This document shows, one piece after another, positions 1 to 15,200 of a stretch of 64,000 nt of DNA (positions within the stretch are counted from its first letter, which is position 1; each line of letters opens with the position of its first letter). The notes beneath the pieces were generated by a model. The model saw only the letters and a program-made list of their open reading frames with translations. It did not search any database and was not told the DNA's origin. Made by a program: the position numbers and the translations under genes. The DNA is from Datnioides undecimradiatus (taxonomy: Eukaryota > Chordata > Actinopteri > Lobotiformes > Datnioididae), in assembly GCA_008933995.1 (NCBI GenBank), contig WARS01000033.1, forward strand, positions 3,221,813-3,285,812, written 5' to 3'.

Positions 1-404
<404 letters not shown>

Positions 405-1310
405 GTAGTTGGTCATTTTAGCAATGAGTATCAGTGGGTATCCGTCAGTCATTGGTGGATTAGACGTGTCCTCCTACAGTGAGGGACCTCTTGAGGTGCA
501 GGGGAGTGTGAGGTGTCCCCTGAGGGATGGGCACTGGTCACTCCCAACCAATAGCAGCTAAGCTGGCCAGAGTAGAGCGCAGCCCAACTAGTCAGTCATT
601 CAGTCCTTCAGTTTGGACAGTGTATATCATTTGCACAAACTGCAACATGCTCATGGTTCTAAAGCTCTTTCCCAACTATTTGGTATATAAAAAACAAGTT
701 AGTTACCTGAACCTATGCTTGCTAAATCTCTAAGTAAATTCTAAACATACAGTATGTTAGTCCATTTAAATATTAGCAATTCACTGTTCATCTCCTGCAG
801 CCCTTGCTCAAAAGGAGAGAGTGAGGAGCACAGCAGTCTGTTAAGCCAAGGACACTCAGACAGGTTGGTGAAAGTGGTTAGTGTGATTAGTGTGATCATA
901 CAAAAGTGTACAAATTGAACTGTGCAGGAGATGACTGTGCAAGCACCTTACTCCACACACCTTGATAACAGCAAAAAGAAATGAAACCAAATTCTGTGGA
1001 AAGAGAGAAACTGTGGAAAGAAAGCACACCGCATGCTTTTCTGTAACATTAAAAATAGCTGAACAGCTGAACTCGGCAGATGGCATACACTGTGTCCATT
1101 ATGAAGAATTATCTTGCACATTGCATCGTGTGAATAGAACTGCCTAGGTTTATAGTAGCAGGAGGTGAATACTTCTGCTTTATTCCAGTGGTCATATAAA
1201 GTCTTAGGCAGAAGGAACTCGCCATGACAGAAATGCAGTGAACTAAAAGGAAGTGATAAGTGACTGTTGTGCGGCAGAATTTGAAAGACAGTAAGCCTGA
1301 GTATGATTTA

Positions 1311-1316
1311 AATAAA
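1311..1316 (+). terminator. Candidate ptchd4 polyadenylation signal
   Basis: AATAAA hexamer about 0.9 kb after the ptchd4 stop codon. Chosen only because it is the first canonical hexamer seen on this strand. Teleost ptchd4 3' UTRs may be longer. Confidence 0.2.
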
Positions 1317-4259
1317 TCCTAAACTGCTTTTGCACCAGACCAGTACAAACCAAAAGTGAAAAGTGTTTCTAAGGCGTGGATATTGAACTTTCTAGCAGGT
1401 TGATAACAATGAAAAGTCTATGTGAGAGTATGAATGTTTTTGTGGTCCACTTATAAAAGCATACTGGCATGACACTGGTAATTGGAAGGTCTGAATGTCA
1501 TTTAAAACTAGCAGCGGTGCCAAATAGTGTACAGAATTTTTTGTTAGACAGATTTCTATAACAACAAGAAGTCTCAGTTTGAACTTTCACTGAAATCATC
1601 CGTGAATCATGAATTATTCAAGCTAATGTAGTGATTGCAATTTAATGTTCTTCAGGTGTGTGAAGCAGATTATGAAGCAGATTATGAGGCTAGAGAGCTG
1701 AAGCTAGAACTTCCAGGTTTTCTTCCAGAAGTAAGACCACTGGCATTTGTAAGAACTCTCTACGCTATCTGGGTAGTACCAAACAGCAGACAGACACAGT
1801 TACCAACTTGCTGGGGAACAGAGTGGAGCATGTAATAGCTAAAGCACCAGGTATGTCTCTCAGGAGTCAGTGCACATCAAAACAGATATGAAAGAAGAGT
1901 TAATATCGGGCTTAAATTCATTAGATGGTCAGACTAACATTATTCTGAATCTGCTGGAGGTGTAAATAGGCAATTGCTTGCTGAAAAATTTGCTACAGCA
2001 ACTTTTTTGAGGTGATTATTTGTCAATACCAAATCAATCACTGCTTTCAGAGAGACAAATTGTTAAAGCCTTTAAGTTGTAGAATCCATGGAGCCATGAA
2101 GATTGGGGAATACCGTCAGTCTTGGAAGTGACCTCAAGATCTCAGCTCTCTTTTTGGATAATTATCAGAAGTAATGGTGCAGACCCCTACTTCCACCTTT
2201 AGGCCTGGAGTTGGTCTTGTCCAAGAAGTAACAGTATATTTTGCCCTAATACTTAAAATAACATTCCTATTCCACAAAAACCCTTTTTCAATATTCTGTC
2301 TAAACAGTCCTAAATGGCTGTTGTCTCCCCAGAGGGTAAACAGTATTATCTGCATGTGCCAAAGCCAGATAAAGATCTCTGTTGCAGACCAAAAACAAAC
2401 ACGCTCAAGGTCAGCAAGCCCGACAGATACCAATCTCTCACTGACCCCTGGCAGGCAGATCTTAGCTGGTGGCATGTGATAGTGAGGACCCATATGTGAG
2501 TAGGTGTGGCTGATTGCAGAAGAGTCAATACCTTCTTAGGGGATTGGCTTGACACTGCTGTCTGACTTCTTTGTGCTGCCACTGAGAATGTGAATGGCTC
2601 TCACACAGGACAGCTAACCAGGCAGCTGGGGGGTGGGGGCTGAATTAGAACATTCATATTGGACCAAATATCAGTGAGAAATATGTGTTGATGTTTAACA
2701 AAAGAGAATGTGAGGGAAAATGATTGTCTTTCAGTATCAAGTGAAAAATCCCTACTTATCAGAAATACAATTGAACCCGCCTGTATAACAAATGAAAGGC
2801 AACGGTGGAAAAGAATCATCCTACTTTACCACAAACACATATCCTTCTCTTGTGGAATTATGAAGATTCTTAAGTGCTGAATTGTCAATGATAAATTTAT
2901 AACCTCCATCAACTAAACATTGCCCTACTTAGAAATGATTTTTTGGCTAGCTACTTCCTGCAGCCGCTGCAGTGAACGTAACATTATGTAAAAGCCATGT
3001 CATGTATGTATAGCAAGAAGGCATGAATTGTTTGAAACACAGGAAAGAAATGCAAATTTTAAAATAATTTACTTCCCAAAATGGACTGTGTTTGCATGGC
3101 ACTGTATTGTATGTATGCATGTATTTAATTTTTCTGTATGAAGTCTGCGTATTTTTAATTTTTGCTACGCTGTAGTGACCTATGTTTGTCGTTCCAATGC
3201 ATATTCTGTAACACCACGTGCTGCAAAAGAACAAAATGAGTCATATCTGTTCCAAAACAACAGCCAGAGGATATTTCATGTGTAAAATAACTGTAAATTA
3301 CTCTTTTCTATATTTTCTAAGAAAAAAAAAATACTATAGAAAGATTTTTAATGACAGAATTTTCTTAAAAAAAAGAATAAAAAGGGAAAAAAGTTGAACA
3401 CAATAGGCCAGTAATAAACAGTGGAATGTTACCAGTATACTAGATCTTATTCCTTGCACACTGCAGTGTCAATGTTTGTTCATGATTCACGTTTTTATAT
3501 GGGGAAAGTGTGGTCACCATTTTTTGTTTGTTTGTGTGTCTTGAAATATTCTCTATCTGGCCCTCAAAGGGAATCCTTCATTAATCAATGGCCCTTTCCT
3601 AAACAACAGAAAAGTCTATCAGGCTTTGTAATGGTCACTTTTAACAAAAAATATAGATTAGAAATTTGCAGAATATAGATGGAATCTCCAGTTTATGTCT
3701 TAAATACATCTACTGCAGTTTGCTATATGGCAGGTTAAGCTTAGCGGCAAAGATTTTGATTTTTGATATTTAGCATTATTGTTAACTATTTTTGGAACAC
3801 CAGTCCTAAGTATATGTGCTCCTGTCATCGCTGCCAAGTAGGCTATTGTGGTTGTCTAGCCAAATTTACCACTTTTCAGCTTTCTTACAGTTAGCATCAT
3901 TCCAAATGCCAAATGCCATCTAAGTAGGCTACTGTGTATTTAAAAAAGATCCTTAGAAATTAAAGAAATTAGACATTTTCCTTCTATGACAACACACTGA
4001 GTCTTGTCCATGGGTTATTGACAGAGCATGCAATATCTGGTCTTTAAAATGCATCTTTATTGTGTATTTGGTTGTAAAACCCAACTTTAATTATGATCTT
4101 GGAATTTTTCTTTTTTTCCCCATTGTAAACAAATCCTTTGACAAAGACCAAAAACAGCAATGTTTTAGTCAGGAAAAATGTCTGACTTAACTTCATTATC
4201 TGTGATGTTCAGCCCCAATCCCATTGGATCCATCTGAAGAAGTTTCATTTTCAAAAATG

Positions 4260-4287
4260 AAAAAAAAAAAAAAAAAAAAAAAAAAAA
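4260..4287. repeat. Poly-A run (28 A)
   Basis: Uninterrupted A homopolymer. No retrogene or LINE body was recognised just upstream, so this may be a simple repeat. Confidence 0.9.
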
Positions 4288-5536
4288 GCAGCAGGGTTAA
4301 CAGTTTTTACTCAGGCCGAGGTTAACAGTAAAATCGTAGAACTATTTTCAGGTTGGCATATGTGGCATTAAGCCAAAACTAAACAGTGGCATGTGACCCA
4401 GTGCAATGGAACACAAATCATTGGTGGTTTCGGCCTTTTCATTGGATTTGTTGACAGTCAGACCGAGAACATTGCCATTGTTATTCTTTAAAACCCAGAT
4501 ACCAGATACTCTAGAGGGTGACACACTTCCAACTCTAAAAAACTCAGCTTTGTTTTTTTTGTTTATATTTTCTGAGTACATGTTTCTGTGCACAGATATG
4601 GTTTAAATCCTATGCAGTGGTAGTAAAATGAGGTTGTTTGAGTCACATTTATTCAACTGCTTTATTATCATATAAAACCAACCTTCATTCATAAATGTGG
4701 TATTTTTCTCAAACACTGGTAATATTGACCATTTTATAGTCAGTTGTACATCTAATATTACATGTCACTTTCATTGGATCTATTCTGTAAGCTCCTGCTA
4801 TATGGTGTGTCGTAGCCCTTGTAGCCCACAGGTTTATCTTTTATCCTATGTTCTTTTATCTTCTGAGATATCATAGCTGAAATGTAGTCAATACTGTGAC
4901 ATTACAGCTGAAATATCCATTTTACAGATGGGCCTCAAATAGGATGTTAGATGAGGTCTCTTCAAAATCTATTTTCTCTAAAGTTATGAACCAACCAGTT
5001 AAAAGCATTATCATCAAAAAGCAAAAGTAGAATTAAACTAAATATATACGTAGCTACAATCTTTGGTGGTATATTGGAGGTCAGTGTTTGGGCAGGTAGA
5101 TGTACTGTAAGTCTCACAGACCTTTGACCATGCACCAGCACATTTTCAGTTTGTACAACCAGGGACAGCACAATCTTTCCACAATACAGGGCAATAAAAA
5201 TATGCAATCGCCACTTTGCTTGTTGAATAATCTACATGGCAGATTGGTTTCAACCACAGTCTCAGAGGACAAATTACTATTTTATTGTAACTCATCTATC
5301 TTATATGTCAACTAACCGAGGCAAATAGGCTCACATCACACCCATTCATCAAAGTTCTTATTTAATGGCATCTAATTTAGAATTTTTCAGAACGGTTCAA
5401 AATTGGGCAGAAGGTAGCAAGCTAAGGAAGTGAGGTTATTTTAGTGACCTCAGTCCTATTTAAGTTCACTTCCCGCTGGTAAAACGGGCAATGTTGGCTT
5501 CATAATGCTGTTAATACTGTAAGTCTTAATATAGGT

Positions 5537-5574
<38 letters not shown>
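5537..5574. repeat. (ATCT)n tetranucleotide microsatellite
   Basis: About nine and a half perfect units of tcta/atct. Confidence 0.95.
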
Positions 5575-8060
5575 GTATGTTTTATGAAGATTTTTCTTTA
5601 CTTCATGATGCATTTAAAGTACTAACATATAACAATACTCGTAGGTTTGTGTTGCTATTTTTGTGCTACTGCTTCTCTGTCCTTGCCCATGCAGCTTTGT
5701 CTAATTAGCAACCCAAACACCCGGAATAAGGATAGCATACATGAGCATAACTCAAGTAAGAGGACACTTGACACACTTCTTTCTTATTCTTATTAATAAT
5801 ATAACCGTATCTTGGAGGATTCTTGTCAGCTTGATTTTGCCAAAGTCTGAGCCTTATATACTGTGTCTTAAAAGGGTAATACCACTCAGTTTCTAAAGGT
5901 GCATATGCTACATGGTTTCTGTGGAAAGTACAGTCAGCCTTGTTAGCACAGTTAGCTCTCCCTCAAACCACAAAAAAACAAAATTATTGGAAATGTTGCA
6001 TTTTGAAGTTACATTCATTTGGTATCTGTAACACGCTAACAGTAAAAACAAAACTCTTCTGCTTATTAATGCTTAATGTATTCATTGCTTACTGTAAGCT
6101 AATTCACAAATTTAGCTTATTTCCTCTTCTTTGACCTTTGTATTTGGGGTTAAACTGTTCCTTGGTTCAGCGTCATCATCTGTGGGAGGCTAATGTTTTA
6201 GGCTAATGTCCTATGCAAGTGTTTTCAGGACATTATATCAAATAAAAAGGAAAGCTGAAGCTTTTTTTAAGGTTTTAACTTTACAGATGTCAAACATATC
6301 CTGGAAAACCAGCTGAGGGGTGCATAACATGATGTGGTTCTTTAATGTGAGACTGGAATTTTGGTGAAAGCTTCATCTAAAGTTTGCCAACGTTAGCTAA
6401 CACCAGCCAACGATAACACTGGCATTGAAACCCCTGCCTGCTCTTAACAGAGCAGCAGCCTGTTTCGGTGATTATGTATTCAACTTTTTAATTAAGTGTA
6501 TTGTTTATATTAGGAAATATCTAAATTTCCTAATATGTGGTAACATTACAATTCTACAATTCTACTACATTAGCGAACAGAAACTCCTCATTGTGACAGA
6601 AGAAGAAAAGTGTATTAAACCTAATAATTGTATTTACATGTATTTTGCTTTCCATTTGTAAGAGGAACAGTATATTTCCTCAGTCAAAAGTTGAATTTAT
6701 GGACAGGCGAACCATCAGACAAAGTTCACTGGCTGATCTGTGGACATATTTTAAGTAACCAAGTACATATCATGAGAGATTATTACATATTAGAATGTAA
6801 TTCAGATCGCACAACTCAGAGTCACTCTTTGGTTCTTCTGAGCTAATTATAGAACTTCATATTGGCTCTGGTTTTGAGATTAGCATGATCATGATGTTCA
6901 ATCTGATTTTCTGTACCTGACAGGAAATGGTTTCAAACTGGGCGGTATCCCCCTTTTAAGTGTTGTAAGCGCCTGGTAGCTCCATAAGTCTGTGCTCTTC
7001 ACATAAGCAGTGGCATTGCCTTACATGTATTTCCGATGTTTTACGGTGAAGTATTTTTCTTACATTGTGACGGAGATATCAATGTGAAGTATGTCTCTAG
7101 AACCAGGTGCAGTAAAGATACACTGTGATGAGATGACAATGTTGTCTAATGCTGGTAGTTCACATGTTGTTGTATAATAGGTGAGTGGATGTATTGAGTT
7201 GGAGGGTAACTTAGCATTTGATATTGTTACCGTACTGTGGAATTTAGGGTTTAGGATGTTCATATTTAATACCTCGTTCAGAATACTACCGGAACCAGCC
7301 CAACCCGTTCCACTGACCAAGGTTATCAGCTAAAAACTGATTACTGGACATCTAGGTATCAACTGCTCGTTTCTGGTACATTAAGAAAAATAATGACAAT
7401 GATAACACAAATATGTGATTATGTCATATAATTATAATATTGCTGTCACCACAAAGTTATATAAAGAATATGTAATTAAAATATAACTATAATATCTATA
7501 TATTATTTTTATTCTGTACCTTTGCATAATCCTATTGGTGCAAAATTGGCCAACAATCTACATGGAAAAGTTCTATATTCATGCCAGCTCAAATATTGAA
7601 GTTATATTAACCACCATAATGTTAATCTGTGAATTTATCCCAAGTAAATCTGTATCTGTCTCAAAAATCCCATATGAGTTGGGATCTACTTACAACAGTC
7701 ACTTACAATCACATGAGCATGTATGTATGTATGTGCCCAGAAATTATAATTCACATGTTGGGATTTTTCCAAACAATGAGTTGTAATCCCATTCTTAGCA
7801 CGAACATCAATATTCCTTATGTCATGTAAATGCTAATGTCACTTAGCTGTTAGACAGGTGTACAGCACTGACAGACACGTGTGTACACATGTTGCCAAGG
7901 TATAGTCTTCAGAGGAGAACAGGAAATTACCAGCTGCGTCTTTGTGTTGCTTGTTTTCCTGGTTGCCCTCTAAGGTGTTGGCAGAGCTTGAACTCAGTTT
8001 TGCTAATCTATGCCTCTTACCAAGCGGCAGGAAGTTTTAACCTCATTTGACTGAAGTGAC
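5575..8060. other. AT-rich noncoding stretch
   Basis: Only short open frames without recognisable protein similarity. No RNA gene or clear repeat element seen. Confidence 0.5.

Positions 8061-8087
<27 letters not shown>
8061..8087. repeat. (AG)n microsatellite
   Basis: Perfect ag dinucleotide run of 27 bases followed by purine-rich DNA up to about 8275. Confidence 0.95.
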
Positions 8088-8091
<4 letters not shown>

Positions 8092-8516
8092 GGGGAGAAA
8101 AAGGAGTGAGAGTAAATGTAGGCAAGGATGAGAGAAGTGTTGGAGGGAGGTGGAGATAAAGAAGAAGGATGCTGGCAAAACAGGAGGTAAGCCCTCATTT
8201 GAATTTGAGAAGATTCCAGCAGAAGGGATGATGGGAAGTTTTATCTTTGGAGGGAGATGAATTGGGGGGGGCGAAAGCAGCACTGCGAGACATGTTCGTG
8301 TTTCTGGCGCTGATGGGTCTTACAGGCTTATTTTACTTATTGCACGTAGAAGGTTGCTGTTGTGTCAAATGCAAAATTGCTGTAAAAGGGCAGATTTCTC
8401 TTCTACTGTCGAGATGGTGTCCCTCTCAGTTTTCACTCTTTCTTGATTTAAGTTCAGTTTCCTGGGAAGAAACTGGATTTACCTCAGACTGACCTCAGGC
8501 TTCATTGCATGTTTAA

Positions 8517-9204
8517 AGGGGCACTCTGGCAATGTTAGTATCACCACTCTGTAAAGGTGCTGGATATGTGTGACACAGATGGAAAGATGGAATTTCCCTC
8601 AGAGGCCAACCAGCATTTGTAAGCTGGCGTATTACCCTTCCCAACGTTTGCTGTCTGTTGCTTGGTTTGTGAAAATTTGACTCAAAATGCAATATTTAAG
8701 CAGAATATCAAACGAAGCATCGAAGGCCCCGAAAAAGTTGTTTTAATTATGTCATTGTGAGTGCTGTCTCCAACATGATCTCATCATTCCTGCAAATTAC
8801 AGCAGCTTTGTAGAGCAGCATGCCTGTGCTGTTATCCCTGGTTTGAAGGGGGCACTTCACGTCCATGATCCAAACAGAATTAAACAAAATGTCATCAGTG
8901 GTGACAGTAATGAGGCTTTACTTGCTTTTGAAACAAACTCATGAGTTTATTACGGTAAAGTTATTCGAAATGTAAGCTGAACTGTGAAGCTCCTGTAAGA
9001 TCAGGCACTTAAAATTAGACCAGACGAGTTCCAAAAATGTGGGATGCTGCAGTTCCAATCGTGCAACCTGATAGCTTCTTTCACTGGATAGTCAGAGTCT
9101 GATCGACCACATCTATGCCATTGTAGCCCAGATTTCACACAGTGAGTCGTGCTTTCCATGACAAGTACACTGAACTTGCTGTGTAAAATTACTGGAGCGC
9201 CCCT
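8517..9204. mobile_element. 688-bp MITE with TTAA flanks
   Basis: The left end AGGGGCACTCTGGCAATGTT pairs with the reverse complement of the right end, AGGGGCGCTCCAGTAATTTT. About 16 of 21 terminal bases match. Both ends are flanked by TTAA (8513-8516 and 9205-9208), as expected for a piggyBac-type target duplication; TTTAAA is palindromic, though, so the exact cut is ambiguous. The GGGGCRCTCC-type end resembles a common fish nonautonomous element. There is no open reading frame inside. Confidence 0.65.
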
Positions 9205-12200
9205 TTAAAGATCACTAAATTTCTTTTCTGAAATGATTAAGTACAATTAAGGGAATTTGAAGTTCTAGTCCAGTCTTTCCAGCATCATATATCTACTAAA
9301 AGTTCTGCTTTGGCAGAGGGAGAAAGTAGGGAGACGGGTGTGAGAAGCGGCTTTATGCAGCACGACACTGGAAGTTTTACTGTACGCAGCAACATCACAG
9401 TGGCTTTTTATAATCCCCCTTAACGTTTTACTTCCTGAGCTGACGGGGACTGGCAGCAGGAGTGGCTGCTGTCGTGTTGTGCTCCGTTGCAGCGTTTTTG
9501 CGCCAAGCTGCCTTGGCCGGGGATATTTTTGGCTCCCACCTTGTCTTAATCCTGTCGTGATTCTCCCATGGATTATTCATGCTTCCTCTTTCCTCTCCAA
9601 CCCCCCTATCCCACCTTCTCCCCCTCTCACCCCACCTGCTCTCTTTCTCACCTTCTCTCTCCCTCCTCCTTTTACGATCGTCTCCTCCTGAGCACCTTCC
9701 TTTAACAGCACCAGGCTTCCCCTGTATATATATATCTGTGCCATCATTACTGCACCTGCATGGTCCCAGGCTGTGGCCCAATCACTTCTATAATTTACAC
9801 CTTCATTAGGCTCTATATCGGCAATATATTCTCCCTATACCCACTGAATTTATAAATAAATATATTACTAAATCAATAATCTTGTTAACACCTCTGCCTA
9901 GCTTTTAATGCATCCCTTCACTCCATCCCCTTCATTTAGATCGCTTTTCTCCCAGCCTATTGAAGCAGTCTGAATTCCCCGCTGAGGACCGCTGTGATAA
10001 TTACTTCTCTCCACCTAAAAAGACACCCTGAACACACAGGCAATGAATAGAGTGGAGAAGCGTATTGATATATGTTTCACTGTAAGTCCATCAGTCTTTG
10101 CTGAGTGCAAGAGAGAGTGGACTGTGAGATCTTAATTCATTATTTCTATGTAGTTATTATTACACTTTGTTATTATCACTGTGCAAAGTTGCTAATGAAC
10201 GATGGCAGGACCAGAGGAAGTTGTTGGTTGTGCACTGAGGAATGAAATGAGTGACGATAATGTCCAGGCTCGTTTGGTTATCCCAGTAACTCTAGTTCTA
10301 TTTCTGTTTCTTAGTTCATCTAAAGCGTATACACGGATATTTCAGATCCCAGACCACTTTTAATTTCAGAGTACGTCCACGCTGAGCCTGCTAAATTTGT
10401 TTTGACCCTGCAGTCACACTGAGGTCAGGTCCATACAGCGGTGATCTCTGACAGCAATGCACTGGCAGACTGGGATGTTGCGCTCACACAGTGGGTGAAA
10501 AAAACGTTGGTGTCGTTTCTATGACAACAACATCTTGTCGGTTTCTAACAACTTCCTGTTAGATTAACCACTGAAATGGATGAAGCACGTACAGATATCT
10601 CTTTTCTACTTTTTCTGCATTTTACTTCAGCACTGGCCAACTTGAGTAAATGCTGCCTTCACTGTCTCCACAGCAGCCTCTGTGCTCTGCTGCATGTCTG
10701 TGTGTAGGAGCTGAGTCCTGTCCTTGGTCAAACACGCAGAGTGGAGGACAGAGGAGCTGGAGGACTAAAGCTGGAGCTGTTTCTTAATCTCTGTTTCTGT
10801 TATGACCGTTTCTACCTGACACAAAACAGAGACAGACGGAGCTGGAACAAGCTTCTCCTCCACTTTCTTGGTTACCAGGGTGATGTGTCCTGCCCCATCT
10901 ATTAGTTTGATTGGTTGCCTGGAAAGGAGCAATTGTGACAAAACCAGCACCGTCCTGAAAGGTTCGGATATTTGAGGGTTCAGAGAGGCCGCACAAACAA
11001 AGAGTGCAAACAACTGAAATAAATACTAAATGGACATGGGGCCTGGCATGTTTTTCAGGCATCTGTTCCTGAAGTGTCTGTGTCTAATGGAGCAGTTTAG
11101 TTGCTGCACTGCTAAGATGCTGCTTTCTCTACACAGGCTGTGGTCTCCTGAGTGCATACAACTGGCACCACAGCGCTGTATTCCTGTAGACGGGGTAGGA
11201 TTGGTTGGCGGCTGTGTGGCAGTGAAGTTAAGTCTTTATGTTGCCTCTAACCCTCCCTGCAATCACTTATGTTTTGTAATTAATTTAACCAGTGCAGGGT
11301 TTATCACTAAGATGTGTTTGTGCTGATTTTAGAATTTCACATTCATGTGACTGATTTGATCCACGTCAGCAGGAGTTAGTGTATGTCTGGTCAAATGGTT
11401 TCATATGAAAATGGTTCATGGGAACAACACGACCTCTGACCTCGACAGGATGAAAGAGGCAGAGGGTTAGATGCAGATTGGTTATTCATACACAATGACT
11501 AAAAAGCATAGATTAAAGGCCAGAGAAACAGAATCCTAAAACATGTGTCTCAGTATTATTGGTGCAATGATATGAGTGGAAGTTATTCTAAACTGGGTAT
11601 AAACTACAACTGTGCAGGTTGTACTGCTACATACATTTTGGGTTATAAAGTACATGTTAGAACAAGTGTTTTGAGATAAAACTGCGGCATACAAAAGAAG
11701 AATTCTCCACTAGCTGTAACTAGTGTTTAGCGCACGCAGCGTATGGGACACTGTGATATGTCCAGTATTCGTCTTACAGTTATTAGTCTGTGCATTCATG
11801 GCTGGTATGGAAACTAAACTCCTCGCTTTTATTCTGGAGGCTTTCCCTCAAACTGTCCCCAAAACTGTGCGTTCATGTTAACAATCTATTTGCTCAATTT
11901 ATCAGTCTTCCACACGCATTTTCACGCAAATACGATGCGGCAACCAAGCAACCAAGTAACTTTTGAGCTGTTTATTTGTAGGACAACAGAAACAGAAATG
12001 CATGGGAACTTGAGCGTTTGCAGCACTGTCATATATAGTTTTATTGCTCAATGACCAAAACGCGACAAAGAAGAAGAGACTTAGCTCAAGTGCTTCAAGT
12101 TAAATGGAGATTTTCACATTAATTAGCAAACTTAGCATGGACGTACGGCAGTGCCTGTTGACTCCAGAACTCCCGGTGTGGCTACCAGCTCGCTGGTCTG

Positions 12201-15200
12201 TGGTCTGGACACTTTCAATTCTCTCAAATATGAAAATAGCACAAAAAAAGACTTGTTTAGGTCCGTTAATATTAAATACAGTGATGTATACTCTAACATA
12301 CAGCCATGTCCTTCACTGACTACGTGTTTAAATTCACCCAAATTATCAATCGCAGTCAAGACATAATTCCTCTGTAACTGCCCATACATGCACAACAGCA
12401 ATGTAACGCATGCATGACGTAGCTGCACCAACAGTGTGTTGGTATTGGCTGTCATAGAAGTTGAACAGAGTAGCTGCAGTGAAACAAACACACACAGTAT
12501 AACCAGTGAGGTTTAGATGAAAGCAGCTTTGTATTTCTGTGGCGCGTTGCATTTGTGTGCCCACAAGCTCACCTCTCCTCTCAGATGTCACCCCGGTTTA
12601 ATGCAAAGCTTCACAGCAGCAGCAAAACCAACAAGCAGTCTTCCATAAATGCAGCCGTCTAGGTGATCAGTTATCAGGAGAAAAGACCTCTCGGACATCC
12701 TAGCTTAGCCACCTCCGCTGACAAAAAAAAAGAGAAGTAAACAACAACAACAACAAAAAGAAAAAAACAGCTGTCAGATGTGTCGGAGTGAAATCCCCTG
12801 GGTGAAAATATTATCCCGAATCCGTTTCATCAAAGCTTTTCACGATGATCGATTGAGCTTGTCCAGCACCATTGCGGCATCTTCCAAACAGCCCAATTCT
12901 GGCACTGGTCCTGACAGACGTGGAAGGATTTGGGATAGCGTTTGAGCCCAGGCCTGCATACTGTATACATTTCTCTTGTAGCGAGGAGCTGAACACCACT
13001 GACAAGACCAGCCAAAAGTAGATCCATAGTGAGTCAATGATGTACGGGAATGTCTCAGTTTCAGTTTACTAGAAGACGTATGCTTTTGAATGCTCTGAGT
13101 ATTTTAAATGTAAACTCCTTTTCTACTGCCTGCTATGTTAAAGCTATAAATAGTATGCATATGATCAAATCTTTTTTACTTGACAGACAAAAAAAGACAT
13201 GATTTTCATTAAAAGAGCTTTTGTCTATGAAACACACGTAAGTGACTGCTGTTGTTTTTGTTGCCGGTTTCACTGTCGTTTCGCTGGTGTGCTCCTGTCA
13301 GCGCTCTAAGAAGACGCTACCGAGGTTCCAACCTCGACAGCAGACTATCTCCAGAAGCTCAAAGCCTCTCGTCTTGGGATCGCAACTCAAATATTTCATT
13401 ATCATGAGACATCAGGCTTTTTGTTTTGATTACAGTGTAATTGTTTCATTATCATACCATAGATCCATGGTTTGTGGCTAAATATGAGCAGTAATATGTA
13501 ATATGTGAACAATATAGAGGCAGTGACATGCCCTTTAATAAGCTATTAAGGAGCTGGCTCTGACCAATAAGAAGGTGAGGTCAGGTTTAATTGAGGTATC
13601 TAATTATAATAGCTCTGACAGACTAATTATTCAAGGCTACAAATGTCACATGATACAAAATACAATTCAGGGATGTCACTTATTTATAAAAAATACCTGC
13701 TGTGCATAATGTAAATGTCCACCATCAGCTTTTCCAAATGAAATGGGGCAGGAGGAGGTTCATATTTGAACTGATACAGGAGTGATGTCACTCCCCATTC
13801 AAAGTCTTAACATCATCTTTATCCCATCAGTGTGGACAATGTAGACATTTAATTCAAAGTTCAGGTGAAACAGCATTTTGGGATCACGGAGCTTCCGTAC
13901 CACGATGTGTTTGCAAGTGAAACAGGAGAGGCAGGCAGGAAGTAACATCTGGAGGAACCTGGAGACAATCGGCCTCCATTCAGTCACAGAGGACCTCTCT
14001 CCTCCTTCAACTCATCATCGGTGTCACCACAGCAAGCAGACGTGCGTGGGTGCTAGCGAGCTTACTGCTGACTAACTTCACCCTGTGTGTGCAGTAAGAT
14101 CCGATCTTATCATATTGTGTCGTACTATAATGAGACAGGGTTTTCAGAACTTTTTCTTTCATATGACTGTGAGCTGAAAAGTAGTATTACGTCATTCAAA
14201 TCACAACATGATCTATAAGCACAAAGTGTGCTTCAACATATCTGGTTTGTATTCCTACATGTAGTCCCATTACAGTACGGCAGCATTTGAGACAGGATGG
14301 ATTGGTTTCCTTGACGACTACCCCTGCTGCACCATCACATTGAAATGAATGAGGGGGTTGAGTTTTGTCATACAGTGCTGATATGGATATGAAGGCAGCC
14401 TTGTTACCATTGGAGGGTCAATAGCAGCTGTAGGTTAAATATGGATTTTCTTCAGCGGGATTCTGCTCTCTTGATAATATCCCACTCAAGGTCAACCTCT
14501 GCGGTATGAGGCTTCTATCTGGTGCCAGTTCAGACTCTCTTGTCTTTGTGTGCGACCATGTTTCCTGTTTTTACACCCCTTATGGCAATCACCAGATTGC
14601 CAGTGTGCATCCATGTTTTACAGCTTTTGTCCTTCTGTTGCTGCCTTCATGAGAGACAAGCCTAGTAAACCTGACAAGCACAGCCAAGAGTTTAGACTTA
14701 CAGCAAATGATGCAATGTGACCAACCGATGCATCGTGTTTTACTGTAGTTAGTGAGGGGCAGACATTGCAGCCGATTTCCATTATCTAACCCCAATAATC
14801 CCAAGATCAGGAGGAAATGAAGTTTGACATCTCGAGATAACTGAAGAGAAGCAAAAACTAGCACCAACAGCTGCTCACGACGTCCCTGCTCAACCAGTTA
14901 CATCCATCAAAGTGTCCTTCATCAAATGAACTAACCGCTCCAGTGGTGCTGCTCTCTGACAAATAGAACAAAACTAGAGGTTTTACTGGGCGGCTTCCAC
15001 GTGTGAAAGTGTCAAATGATTAAAGTGGGAAGTTGGATGGCACTGAAACTGGTCGTGTGTACTCAGCAAAGCTTCCCTGGATAAATCAAGGTTAAAGGCA
15101 CGCACACTGTCTGCATAACTGTCTGAAGGATGAAAATATGCTATCTTGCTCATTATCTAATGTATGTTTCGTTAAAGCACCAGACTGTATCTCTCCTGTA

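Larger units (their letters stand above)
405..5536. other. Noncoding region after ptchd4
   Basis: Starts with the presumed ptchd4 3' UTR. The first canonical AATAAA I noticed after the stop is at 1311-1316; others follow, so the real transcript end is not determined. The rest is AT-rich with only short random open frames. A run of 28 A lies at 4260-4287. Confidence 0.5.

Noticed and set aside
2134..2493. 119-codon minus-strand frame
   Set aside because: No similarity recognised, no splice signals, and overlapping frames on the other strand are equally open.
12811..13037. Three overlapping minus-strand frames of ~65 codons
   Set aside because: All three frames are open at once over the same bases, which suggests base composition rather than coding.
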